NCBI RefSeq assembly: GCF_023227905.1 | Contig: NZ_JALOCF010000045.1 | Location: 1-39,237, forward strand | Length of the DNA stretch: 39,237 bases | Direction: 5' to 3' | Origin: Methylobacter sp. | GTDB taxonomy: Bacteria > Pseudomonadota > Gammaproteobacteria > Methylococcales > Methylomonadaceae | Part shown: positions 24,576 through 32,749 of the stretch, piece after piece | Layout: each line of letters opens with the position of its first letter | How positions within the stretch are numbered: the first letter of the stretch is position 1 | Program-made: the position numbers and the translations under genes | Notes under the pieces: generated by a model | What the model saw: only the letters and a program-made list of their open reading frames with translations | Database searches by the model: none | Told to the model about the DNA's origin: nothing

Positions 24576-25415
24576 ATGAAATTTTCGATATTCATCCTAT
24601 TGCTGGGCATTTTTTCCGAATGCTTTTCATCCCCTGTCGACAACAACTGGGCGATAATCAAACAATCCGCACAAATCGGCGACAGCGCCCAAAGCATTGG
24701 TTCTTATACCGCCGGTTGTTTAAGCGGTGCAGCACAGCTACCTCAAAACGGCACAGGCTACCAATTGATGCGCCCTAGCCGTGGACGGTCTTATGGTCAT
24801 CCGGACTTGATTCGCTTTATCGAGAGCATAGGCCATACCGCCCATTCACGGCACTGGGGCGTTTTGCTGATTGGCGATTTGGGTCAAGCGCGTGGCGGGC
24901 CGACCCCAAGCGGCCACCGCAGTCATCAAACCGGGCTCGACGTCGATATCTGGTACCTGCTTTCACAGCAGGCCGCAACCCGGAGCCTGGCGTTTAATGA
25001 ACGCGAGCACTGGAGTTCGCCCTCGGTTCTGGTCGCCAAGTCGGATGCCATTGATGATCGCCAGTGGTCGGCGGCTCATGAAAAAATCCTTGAGACCGTG
25101 GCACGCAGACCCGAAGTAGACCGAATCTTCGTCAATCCCAGCGTCAAGCGCCTATTGTGCACACGTAAATCCGCCCACGACTGGCTGAGAAAAGTGCGGC
25201 CGTGGTGGGGGCATGATGATCACTTTCATGTACGGCTCAAATGCCCGCTGAACAACAAAGACTGTACTGGACAGGAGCCGCTTCCTGAAAGCGATGGTTG
25301 CGACGCCTCGCTGGCATGGTGGTTTTCAGAAGAAGCTAAAAAGCCGGTTCCCGCAGCAAAAAAACCGGGGCCGCTCGCACTGCCTGCGTTATGCGATGCG
25401 GTTTTAAACAAATAG
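24576..25415 (+). CDS. mepA: penicillin-insensitive murein endopeptidase MepA
   Basis: A 279-residue periplasmic metallopeptidase that cleaves D-Ala-mDAP cross-links in peptidoglycan (E. coli 274). Residues 1-19 are a signal peptide. The conserved opening SIGSYTAGCLSGAAQLPQNG is near 41-60. The zinc site uses GHRSHQTGLDVDIWY near 112-126 and the C-terminal WWGHDDHFHVRLKC near 208-221. A Pro/Lys-rich tail follows the domain. No RBS is clear; the gene begins immediately after a GC hairpin. With mtgA it suggests active cell-wall remodelling in this region. Confidence 0.95.
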   Translation: MKFSIFILLLGIFSECFSSPVDNNWAIIKQSAQIGDSAQSIGSYTAGCLSGAAQLPQNGTGYQLMRPSRGRSYGHPDLIRFIESIGHTAHSRHWGVLLIGDLGQARGGPTPSGHRSHQTGLDVDIWYLLSQQAATRSLAFNEREHWSSPSVLVAKSDAIDDRQWSAAHEKILETVARRPEVDRIFVNPSVKRLLCTRKSAHDWLRKVRPWWGHDDHFHVRLKCPLNNKDCTGQEPLPESDGCDASLAWWFSEEAKKPVPAAKKPGPLALPALCDAVLNK

Positions 25416-25431
25416 CGTTTGGCTAATCAAT

Positions 25432-25680
25432 CTAAATCAAGCCTTTCTCATCCCGGGTCGGAACGATAAAACCAAGCCCGTCATCCGTTGCAATAAATTC
25501 GGACAACTCCAAGCGCAATTTATCCAATGCCTCATCAAGCGTTTCCTGCTTTACCTGATGAAACGAAGGCAACATGGTCGATGCATTATGGTATTTTAAA
25601 ATATCCAGCAATATCCTGGCTTGTTCAATGGTGTATCTGTGATTCACAACTTCTCCATAGTACTTACTAATCTGTTTCAT
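25432..25680 (-). CDS. hypothetical protein, 82 residues
   Basis: A small, soluble, helical protein ending in a strand-rich tail, with no family recognised. It has a helix ARILLDILKYHNA near 21-33, a second helix LDEALDKLRLELSEFIATDD near 48-67, and the end GLGFIVPTRDEKGLI. The composition is even and coding-like, but the RBS is weak. It lies between mepA (convergent, 16 bp apart) and yfbR (same strand, 119 bp upstream). Confidence 0.6.
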   Translation of the reverse strand: MKQISKYYGEVVNHRYTIEQARILLDILKYHNASTMLPSFHQVKQETLDEALDKLRLELSEFIATDDGLGFIVPTRDEKGLI

Positions 25681-25799
25681 TTTTCACACAAGCTTAGGCA
25701 GTTCTAACAGCTTCGCCAATTATTTTGCCTTCGGTTTTTTATAGATGAGAGCATTATAACGTGAGATACCCCGACTAAAAACCCACTTTACTAGCCGCT

Positions 25800-26405
25800 T
25801 CAATAGGTTTTCATCAATCCATCCAGCGTCAATCCGCAACTGGGCGCAAACGTCTGCATAAAAAAGGCAACTTCCGGTTGTTCCGATGCGCCGATAATTA
25901 GAGCCAATTGCTCGGCAGCGGTTTCAAACTCTGAATTACCGGCTTTTAGTTCAGCCTGGCATTTGAGATAGGCCGATATTTTATCTGCGGCCTTAATAAT
26001 CTGCACATGCTCCGGCGGCATTTTATCGTGATGAATCAGCGCCTGAAAATCAGCCTGCAACTCTGCCGGCAATAGAGCCAGCAATTCTTTCTCCGCCTGC
26101 CTTTCGATCTGCTTGTAGGCCGCACTGATTTCTTCGGAGTGGTATTTGATGGGCGTCGGCAAATCGCCGGTAATGACTTCGGTAACATCATGATACAAGG
26201 CCGCCGCCGCAACGGCGTTGGCATCGACATTTCCCTGGTAATAACGGTTTTTAATCAAAGCCAGCGTGTGCGCAATAACCGACACCTCCCAACTGTGCTC
26301 CATGACATTTTCAGCATGCGCATTGCGCTTTAGCCCCCAGCGCTTAATCCATCTTAATCGTGATAAATAGGCGTAAAAGCTGCTTGATATGGGTGTTTCT
26401 TTCAT
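25800..26405 (-). CDS. yfbR: 5'-deoxynucleotidase YfbR (HD domain)
   Basis: A 201-residue HD-domain phosphohydrolase that removes phosphate from deoxyribonucleoside 5'-monophosphates and so helps regulate dNTP pools (E. coli 199). The metal-site motif is in HAENVMEHSWEVSV (near 29-42), then AALYHDVTEVITGDLPTPIKY near 69-89, containing the HD pair. The conserved Asp in IIKAADKISAYLKC near 139 completes the site. It is divergent from rbgA. The length and both ends match the family. Confidence 0.93.
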   Translation of the reverse strand: MKETPISSSFYAYLSRLRWIKRWGLKRNAHAENVMEHSWEVSVIAHTLALIKNRYYQGNVDANAVAAAALYHDVTEVITGDLPTPIKYHSEEISAAYKQIERQAEKELLALLPAELQADFQALIHHDKMPPEHVQIIKAADKISAYLKCQAELKAGNSEFETAAEQLALIIGASEQPEVAFFMQTFAPSCGLTLDGLMKTY

Positions 26406-26532
26406 AGGCTTGATATTTAATGCTTGATGGCAAAGTTAATAGTTTGATAAATCTGCATTTTGCGGCTGCAATCTGGTATCTTGTGTGTCTATTTTACGCG
26501 TTACACATAACACTACTAAATTTAAATATATC

Positions 26533-27453
26533 ATGCTTATCCAGTGGTACCCCGGCCATATGCACAAGGCCAGCAAAGAGGTCAAAGAAATCCTGCCCCA
26601 GGTTGACCTGATCATCGAAATCCTGGACGCGCGCATCCCGTTCAGCAGCCAAAACCCGATGCTTGCTGACTTGCGCGGCGACAAGCCCTGCATCAAAGTA
26701 CTCAGCAAGAGCGACCTTGCCGATCCTGATGTTACGCAGCAATGGCAAACCTATCTGGAGCGGGAGCAAGGCGTAAAAACCCTGGCGCTGACCACCGAAC
26801 ATCCAGAAAAAATGCGCCAGCTGCCCGACCTGTGCCATAAAATGCTGCCCAATAAAGCCAGCAGCGACAAACCTATCCACACGCTGATCATGGGCATACC
26901 CAATGTCGGAAAATCCACATTGATCAACATCTTGGCCGGAAGAATCATCGCTAAAACCGGAAACGAGCCGGCCGTCACCAAGACCCAGCAACGCATCGAC
27001 ATCGGCCAAGGCATTATTCTTTTAGACACGCCCGGCATGCTGTGGCCCAACGTCGAAAACAAGAACAGCGGCTACCGGCTGGCGACCACCGGCGCGATCA
27101 AGGATACCGCCATCAGCCATGAGGATGTCGCTTTTTTCGCCGCCGAATTCCTGCTACAGCATTACCCGGATTTACTGCAAGCCCGCTATCAACTGGAGCC
27201 GCTCCCGGAAAAAGAGCAACAGCTGATGGAAGCTATCGGCAAAAAACGCGGCTGCCTGCGCTCAGGCGGACATATCGAGATGGATAAAGTATCCAAAATT
27301 CTGCTGGCTGAATTGCGTGCCGGAACCATCGGCAGAATCAGCCTGGAAACACCCGCCATGATGGAAAAGGAACTGACCGAACTGGTGATTATTCGCGAAC
27401 AAAGAGAAGCCAAGAAAAAAGCGCGGAAGCAAAAATGGAAAGGATCAAGTTAG
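26533..27453 (+). CDS. rbgA: ribosome biogenesis GTPase RbgA/YlqF
   Basis: A 306-residue circularly permuted GTPase that acts in late 50S ribosome assembly. In permuted order, the G4-type motif LSKSDLAD (near 57-64) comes before G1 GIPNVGKST (near 121-129) and G3 DTPGM (near 162-166). The opening MLIQWYPGHMHKA is the family start, which decides for the ATG at 26533 over an upstream ATG at 26485 that adds an unrelated leader. A basic C-terminus KKKARKQKWKG suits rRNA binding. No RBS is clear. Confidence 0.94.
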   Translation: MLIQWYPGHMHKASKEVKEILPQVDLIIEILDARIPFSSQNPMLADLRGDKPCIKVLSKSDLADPDVTQQWQTYLEREQGVKTLALTTEHPEKMRQLPDLCHKMLPNKASSDKPIHTLIMGIPNVGKSTLINILAGRIIAKTGNEPAVTKTQQRIDIGQGIILLDTPGMLWPNVENKNSGYRLATTGAIKDTAISHEDVAFFAAEFLLQHYPDLLQARYQLEPLPEKEQQLMEAIGKKRGCLRSGGHIEMDKVSKILLAELRAGTIGRISLETPAMMEKELTELVIIREQREAKKKARKQKWKGSS

Positions 27454-27895
27454 TCCGTAGTTGGAGATAACTTGAAACGCTAACCCTGCTTAAACAGCGC
27501 TTTACGAGTGCATGGACAGGAAATGATCCAGTCGTTTCTCTGCCTTGCCTACACCTACACGGACAGATATTTGCTCCTTGGCAACTGCTCCTGCATTGCC
27601 TACAGGGATGTAGGTACTTAGCGTGAGCAGGAGCGGAAGCTGCGCCTAGAGCGCCTACTGTTGGCGCTCTCGATTGCTGTTCCCGACGCATTCTACCTCC
27701 CCCATCCTTGGGGTCGTACCTCCTGCATGACCCACAGGGATGCGGAAAATGCAGATAGTGCAGGAGCAATTGCCGAGGAGCGGAAGCTGCGCCTGGAGCA
27801 GCATCAGCAGGCATTTTTAGGCGGCACAAAATAAATCAATAGCTGAAGTTACGCAGTTAATCGAATTTATACTGATTTAACGCTCCAATCTCAGA
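27454..27895. repeat. repeat cluster downstream of the chemoreceptor gene
   Basis: No gene. It holds two GGATG palindromes, cctacagggatgtagg (27599-27614) and ccccatccttgggg (27700-27713). The 17-mer gagcggaagctgcgcct occurs directly at 27631-27647 and again at 27778-27794. A perfect 7-bp hairpin gagcgcc/ggcgctc lies at 27649-27669, and the 19-mer gcaggagcaattgccgagg is shared with 3783-3801. The segment 27549-27578 is about 83% identical to 30357-30386. Confidence 0.7.
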
Positions 27896-30217
27896 TTAAA
27901 ACTCTTCCCACTCGCTATTATCGCGTTTCGGCTTGTTATAAGCTGCGGGCGCCGGGACTGATGCTGTCGGCGCTTTTTTACTACGCTCGATTACTTTAAC
28001 GGGTGCCGAAGCCCCTATCTTAGAATTTACTGCAAAGAAACTGAGCAACTTCGTCATGTCCGTAGATTGCTCACTCATGGCAATACTGCCCGCTGCCGCT
28101 TGTTCGGCTAAAGCTGCATTTTGCTGAGTAATATCATCCATTTGAGAAACCGCCTGATTGACCTGATCAATACCCGCCGTCTGCTCTGCGCTGGCATTTG
28201 CAATTTGAGAAACTATTTCCCCTACTTGTGCAACACTGTTGACGATTTCAGTGAGTGCCGCGCCTGTCTCATTGACAAATGCCGTGCCTGCACGGACTTT
28301 TTGCACACTGTTTTGGATTAAATCACTGCTTTGTTTGGCCGCAACGGCACTTCGTTGAGCCAGATTACGAACTTCGGTTGCGACAACCGAAAACCCACGG
28401 CCCTGCTCTCCCGCCCTGGCGGCTTCCACAGACGCATTCAGCGCCAGCAGGTTAGTTTGGAAGGCGATTTCATCGATCACGCTAATGATCTCGGCAATCT
28501 CATTGCTGCTGTCGTTAATATCCTGCATCGCAACTATTGCTGACTTAACTACCTCGCCGCCTTTTTGCGCTAACTGGCTTGCGGCATTGACAACCCGATT
28601 TGCCTGCTGCGTGTTATCTGCATTATGTCTTACGGTACTGGCAAGCTGTTCCATGCTGGCGGCGGTTTCCTCCAGATTGGCCGCTTGCTGTTCGGCTCTA
28701 TGCGACAGATTGTTATTACCGCTGGCCATTTCCTGCGACGAACTATCTATAAAATCAGCCACATCCCTGATTTGAATAATAAACTCACTGAGCTTCGCTA
28801 AGGTGCTATTAATATTATTCTTGCATTCAGCGTAAACGCCTTCATATTCAGTGGTAATGGAACTGGTTAAATCGCCTTGAGACATATTTTCCATCACTCT
28901 ATTGATATCATTAAAGGCGCTTTCTATAACATCCGTTAATTCATTGATGCCGGACGACAACATTTTGGCAAACCCATGTTTATCGTCCATATTAATGCGC
29001 GTACTCAGGTCGCCCGCCTTAACACCCTGCACTAATTGCGCAATCTCTTGTTCGATTCTTATATCCTGTGTCCTGTTTTGCCATTCGGCAACAAAACCGA
29101 TGCGTTCACCCTCGTCGTTAATCACGGGGCTGGCAATAACATTAATATGTTGCCCTCCAACAATCAACTCTGCGCTATATGCTTCCTTTAAGCTTTCCAA
29201 CAGGCGTCGTTGATGAGCGGGATCCTTGTGAAAGCTGTCGATGCTTGCGCCCATCAGTTTACCGGCATCAAAGCCCGGCAACTGTTTACGAATATCGCTT
29301 TCCGCTTTCTTGAACATTTCCAGGACACTGTCGTTCAGATAAATAATTTCAAGATTATTATTGGCTACCATTACACCGGACCTGACATTATCCAGCGCCT
29401 GGTTAATACGTTTAGCTTCCGAGGCATCGTCCCTGGATTGCGCCAGATCCAGGCTCAAATTTATTTCCATTGAATACAAGGCGCGCTGAAAATCACCGAT
29501 CAGGTCATTCCGGCTTAAATCCTGCACATTGCCAAACCTTTTCTCGGCCAGACGATAAAAAACACCGATGGTTTTATTTAACATCCTGGTGAAGTTCTGA
29601 ACCACATTGAACACTATCGCCGACGCAACCGTTACTGATACGGCAACACCCGCTAATAGCGGATAATCCTGCGATAAGAACAACTGATACATTAAATAAA
29701 GGACGGGACCCAAAAGCAGCGCCAGTGCAAATGCCATTTTTTTCCAGACGTCCATTTCTTTAATGGAACTGACCATTGCGGCTAAACCGGTAGGCCTTAT
29801 TGTCGCTTTCTTTGCATTCAGCAGCTTATATAGCTGCTCTGCCTTTTCAATCTTTTCCCGGCTTGGCGCGCGCCGAACGGAAAGGTATTCATGAACCTTG
29901 CCATTTTTAAACACCGGCATTGCATTCGCGTCCACCCAATAATGGTCGCCGGATTTGGTCCTGTTTTTTACTATGCCATTCCAAGGCCTAAGCGCTTTTA
30001 AGTTCATCCATAAATCTTCAAAAGCGGCTGACGGCATGTCAGGATGCCGGACAATATTATGATTTGCGCCTATCAGTTCATCGCGGGTAAAACCGCTGAT
30101 AGCGACAAACTCATCATTGACGTAAGTAATGGCGCCTTTTAAATCGGTTCGTGAAACCAGCAATCCTCCTTTTTTCATCTGGATTTCTTGGTTAGTTACC
30201 GGCATATTTACTTTCAT
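27896..30217 (-). CDS. Aer-like chemoreceptor with two PAS domains
   Basis: A 773-residue methyl-accepting chemotaxis protein. An N-terminal cytoplasmic PAS domain (about 15-125) has the Aer-type segment GFTRDELIGANHNIVRHPDM, suggesting redox or energy sensing, though bound cofactor cannot be proven. Two spans follow (about 160-181 and 186-208), with almost no periplasmic loop between them. A second PAS domain lies near 270-385 and a HAMP-like segment near 395-450. The signalling hairpin is centred on EIAFQTNLLALNASVEAARA near 590-610. It ends EWEEF, matching the xWxxF tether for CheR/CheB. GGGG lies near the ATG. Confidence 0.94.
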   Translation of the reverse strand: MKVNMPVTNQEIQMKKGGLLVSRTDLKGAITYVNDEFVAISGFTRDELIGANHNIVRHPDMPSAAFEDLWMNLKALRPWNGIVKNRTKSGDHYWVDANAMPVFKNGKVHEYLSVRRAPSREKIEKAEQLYKLLNAKKATIRPTGLAAMVSSIKEMDVWKKMAFALALLLGPVLYLMYQLFLSQDYPLLAGVAVSVTVASAIVFNVVQNFTRMLNKTIGVFYRLAEKRFGNVQDLSRNDLIGDFQRALYSMEINLSLDLAQSRDDASEAKRINQALDNVRSGVMVANNNLEIIYLNDSVLEMFKKAESDIRKQLPGFDAGKLMGASIDSFHKDPAHQRRLLESLKEAYSAELIVGGQHINVIASPVINDEGERIGFVAEWQNRTQDIRIEQEIAQLVQGVKAGDLSTRINMDDKHGFAKMLSSGINELTDVIESAFNDINRVMENMSQGDLTSSITTEYEGVYAECKNNINSTLAKLSEFIIQIRDVADFIDSSSQEMASGNNNLSHRAEQQAANLEETAASMEQLASTVRHNADNTQQANRVVNAASQLAQKGGEVVKSAIVAMQDINDSSNEIAEIISVIDEIAFQTNLLALNASVEAARAGEQGRGFSVVATEVRNLAQRSAVAAKQSSDLIQNSVQKVRAGTAFVNETGAALTEIVNSVAQVGEIVSQIANASAEQTAGIDQVNQAVSQMDDITQQNAALAEQAAAGSIAMSEQSTDMTKLLSFFAVNSKIGASAPVKVIERSKKAPTASVPAPAAYNKPKRDNSEWEEF

Positions 30218-30539
30218 TTAAACCCCATCTTTCGAACCGAAATATTCGTTTTATTATTATTAAGTTTTGGTAGTTCCCAAGCTCAAGCCTAGGGATTCTA
30301 TTTTGGAAATCTGTCCCGAGCATTGTCGACAGAATCCAGATAACTGTTTCGCAAAGCTACGACCGCACGGACAAATATTTGCTCCTGCGTCGCCTTTGAG
30401 ATTCCCAATCTGGGGATTGAGAATCCGCACAAGTATACGCTTCCTGTCCCGCTGGAGAGAACTCCGCACTAATTTAGTCCACAATAGGTTTTTAGAACCC
30501 TCCGTACATTACCAGTACGGAACCCACTTGCAGCTCTGA
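30218..30539. other. gap upstream of the chemoreceptor
   Basis: No gene seen. 30357-30386 is a diverged direct copy of 27549-27578, so the chemoreceptor gene lies between two related repeats. The remainder should hold the chemoreceptor promoter, which I cannot place. Confidence 0.5.
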
Positions 30540-30782
30540 CAACCAATTAATAAAACGCTCTCGCGGCGCCTGATAAATCGCGTCTCTAATGGCCTTTTTA
30601 CTTCCGACTTGGGAGCATCGAAACATAGACAAATGCGCATGGTGATTCCTGATGAGTATGGCTATCGGCTAGACGATGCCAGTGAACTTTTATAGCAGGG
30701 ACAGGAAATAGAGCAAGGGAGAATCGCCAACTACGTGCATGCAGTCAGGCCGTCGGTTTTATCGGTTAAAACTATAATTTAA
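30540..30782 (+). pseudogene. possible decayed gene with one in-frame TAG
   Basis: One frame stays open from after TGA (30537-30539) to TAA (30780-30782), about 80 codons, except for a single TAG at 30693-30695. The translation reads protein-like on both sides: RQMRMVIPDEYGYRLDDASEL before the TAG (20 codons from ATG 30633), then QGQEIEQGRIANYVHAVRPS after it. No RBS or early ATG is present. It may be a gene fragment with an amber mutation. Such a short open frame could also be chance. I do not recognise the family. Confidence 0.35.
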
Positions 30783-30883
30783 TTCCAAGAGACAACGTGG
30801 CATGACGGCCATTTATCAACATAAGTTTAAAATTTTAAACCGCGTGGGTAAGGGCTTGGCCTGCAAGATTGTAGTGAATTATG

Positions 30884-30908
30884 GGCGGACAAGCAAAGCT
30901 TTCCCGCC
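30884..30908 (-). terminator. hairpin downstream of selO
   Basis: ggcgg (30884-30888) and ccgcc (30904-30908) enclose an inner stem aagc/gctt with a 3-base loop. It lies 22 bp past the selO stop. No T-run follows on the minus strand, so termination is uncertain. Confidence 0.4.
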
Positions 30909-30930
30909 TGCTACGATAGGTACGGCACGA

Positions 30931-32538
30931 TTAAGAGCTGCACGACAACATCGAACAACCCGGCCGCTGCCTTGCCCAATCGGGGCGTTTTGAGGCGAAT
31001 CCTTCTTTGCTTGGCTGTTCGTCGTAGGGATGGCGCAACAGTTCCAGCAGCTCGCTAACCATAGAAAAATCGCCCTGCTCTGCCTTATCGATCGCCAGTT
31101 GCGCCAGGTAATTTCTCAGCACGTATTTTGGGTTGGCGGCATTCATGATTTTGATTCGTTCGGCATCGGCTATACCGGAACTTTGCACCCGCTTTATGTA
31201 AGATTTAAGCCAGTTGCCAAGACGCGTCTTGTATTCATCGGTTAATTGCTCCGGCACATAATAGGCATCCATTAGCGGTGCCATGAGGGCGTCATTGCTG
31301 AGTTCAGCATCCATGACCAACTGCGCAAGCTTGCGATAAAAAATGGTCATGTCCGTTTCAACCAATTGCAGCAGAATCAGCAACTCGGTATTTAGTGCGT
31401 CATCGGTTGCCGGATCATAGACATTAAGCCCCAGCTTGGCGGCGACCATGGCTTGCCAACCCGGCTCAAAGGTTTCCACGTAGCTGTTGATTGCCTGTTG
31501 CAGGGGTTCGACCTGCTCTATCAGCGGATAAATCGCATTAGCCAGCTGCCCCAGGTTCCAGAACGCGATTTGCGGCTGATTGCCGAAACGGTATCTGCGC
31601 TCCGCCGAGTCGGTGGTGTTCGGCGTCCAGCCAGGGTCGTAATTTTCCAGCCAGCCGTAAGGGCCGTAGTCTATGGTGAGTCCGAGTATCGACATGTTGT
31701 CGGTATTCATCACGCCATGAACAAAGCCGACCCGCTGCCAGTGCACGATCATATCCGCCGTTCTGCGGCAGACTTCTTCAAACCATCTAAGATAAACGTC
31801 CAGGGACGGCTCGCCTAAATGCGGAAAGTCGGTGCGAATCGTAAAATCGACCAGCTTTTTCAACAAGTCAATCTCGCCTCGGGCGGCAAAAATCTGGAAA
31901 TTACCAAAGCGGGTAAACGATGGCGCAACCCGGCAAACGACAGCGCCCGGTTCAGGCCGGGGATTGCCGTTGTAAAACATGTCCCTGATAACTTCTTCAC
32001 CGGTCAATATCAGGCTCAATGCCCGCGTAGTCGGCACGCCCAGATGATACATGGCTTCGCTGCATAAAAACTCGCGCACCGAGGAACGCAGCACCGCCAA
32101 ACCGTCAGCAGTCCTTGAGTAAGGCGTTTCGCCTGCGCCTTTCAGCTGCAACGTCCAATGTTCGCCTCGTCGATTGACCGTTTCACCCAGATTGATCGCG
32201 CGACCGTCACCGAGCTGCCCCGCCCAGACGCCGAACTGGTGACCGCCGTAACAGGTTGCATAAGGGTCCATGCCGGGTAACAGGCGGTTACCGACAAACA
32301 CTTGGGTAAAATCATCGGATTCGCAGTCTTCCGGACTCAAATCCAGCAGTTCTGCAACTTCTCTGGAATAAGCGACCAGTTGCGGATTGGCAACTTGAGC
32401 CGGCATCACCCGCGAATAACAGGCACCGAATACCTGCCGGCGAGTATTGGCTGTCTGCGGATCGGCGGGCAATTCACGGATAAAGCGGTTATCGAAGATC
32501 AGGCTATCGAGCCCGCAAGTTTTTGTCTGGGAATTCAT
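30931..32538 (-). CDS. selO: SelO-family protein adenylyltransferase
   Basis: A 535-residue pseudokinase-fold enzyme that attaches AMP to Ser, Thr or Tyr of target proteins; in E. coli it acts in redox stress and changes glutathionylation. The flipped nucleotide site is represented by YATCYGGHQFGVWAGQLGDG near 93-112, with LQLKGAGETPYSRTADG near 130-146 and RSSVREFLCSEAM near 151-163. HGVMNTDNMSILGLTIDYGP near 276-295 is the metal-binding region. The C-terminus SCSS has Cys where eukaryotic SelO has selenocysteine. A run AAGGTAGAG precedes the ATG. It is divergent from the oxidase. Confidence 0.95.
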   Translation of the reverse strand: MNSQTKTCGLDSLIFDNRFIRELPADPQTANTRRQVFGACYSRVMPAQVANPQLVAYSREVAELLDLSPEDCESDDFTQVFVGNRLLPGMDPYATCYGGHQFGVWAGQLGDGRAINLGETVNRRGEHWTLQLKGAGETPYSRTADGLAVLRSSVREFLCSEAMYHLGVPTTRALSLILTGEEVIRDMFYNGNPRPEPGAVVCRVAPSFTRFGNFQIFAARGEIDLLKKLVDFTIRTDFPHLGEPSLDVYLRWFEEVCRRTADMIVHWQRVGFVHGVMNTDNMSILGLTIDYGPYGWLENYDPGWTPNTTDSAERRYRFGNQPQIAFWNLGQLANAIYPLIEQVEPLQQAINSYVETFEPGWQAMVAAKLGLNVYDPATDDALNTELLILLQLVETDMTIFYRKLAQLVMDAELSNDALMAPLMDAYYVPEQLTDEYKTRLGNWLKSYIKRVQSSGIADAERIKIMNAANPKYVLRNYLAQLAIDKAEQGDFSMVSELLELLRHPYDEQPSKEGFASKRPDWARQRPGCSMLSCSS

Positions 32539-32749
32539 TTGCTCTACCTTATCTGCAAGAAATTACTGACTGTTTGGTTAACGATGGCGTTCCCACATAG
32601 CCATAAAATCTGTAATTTATAATTTAATCTTATTCTAACGTTAAAAATGAATTTTCCTTGATATTCAGTTAAAATGGTCTGGTTAAAGAACCTCCGCTTT
32701 AAGTAAGCGGTGCGTGATTTTATTTAGTAGTATTTTTTGAGGTCGTTGT

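Noticed and set aside
27389..27829. 146-codon minus-strand frame
   Set aside because: It overlaps the end of rbgA and is made of dispersed repeats; part of it recurs as a related frame at 30260-30484 only because the DNA repeat recurs.
27454..27895. Repeat cluster as a possible CRISPR array
   Set aside because: Repeats are of unequal kinds and spacing, and no cas gene is in the window.
30802..30993. 63-codon plus-strand frame
   Set aside because: It has no RBS and runs into the end of selO on the other strand.
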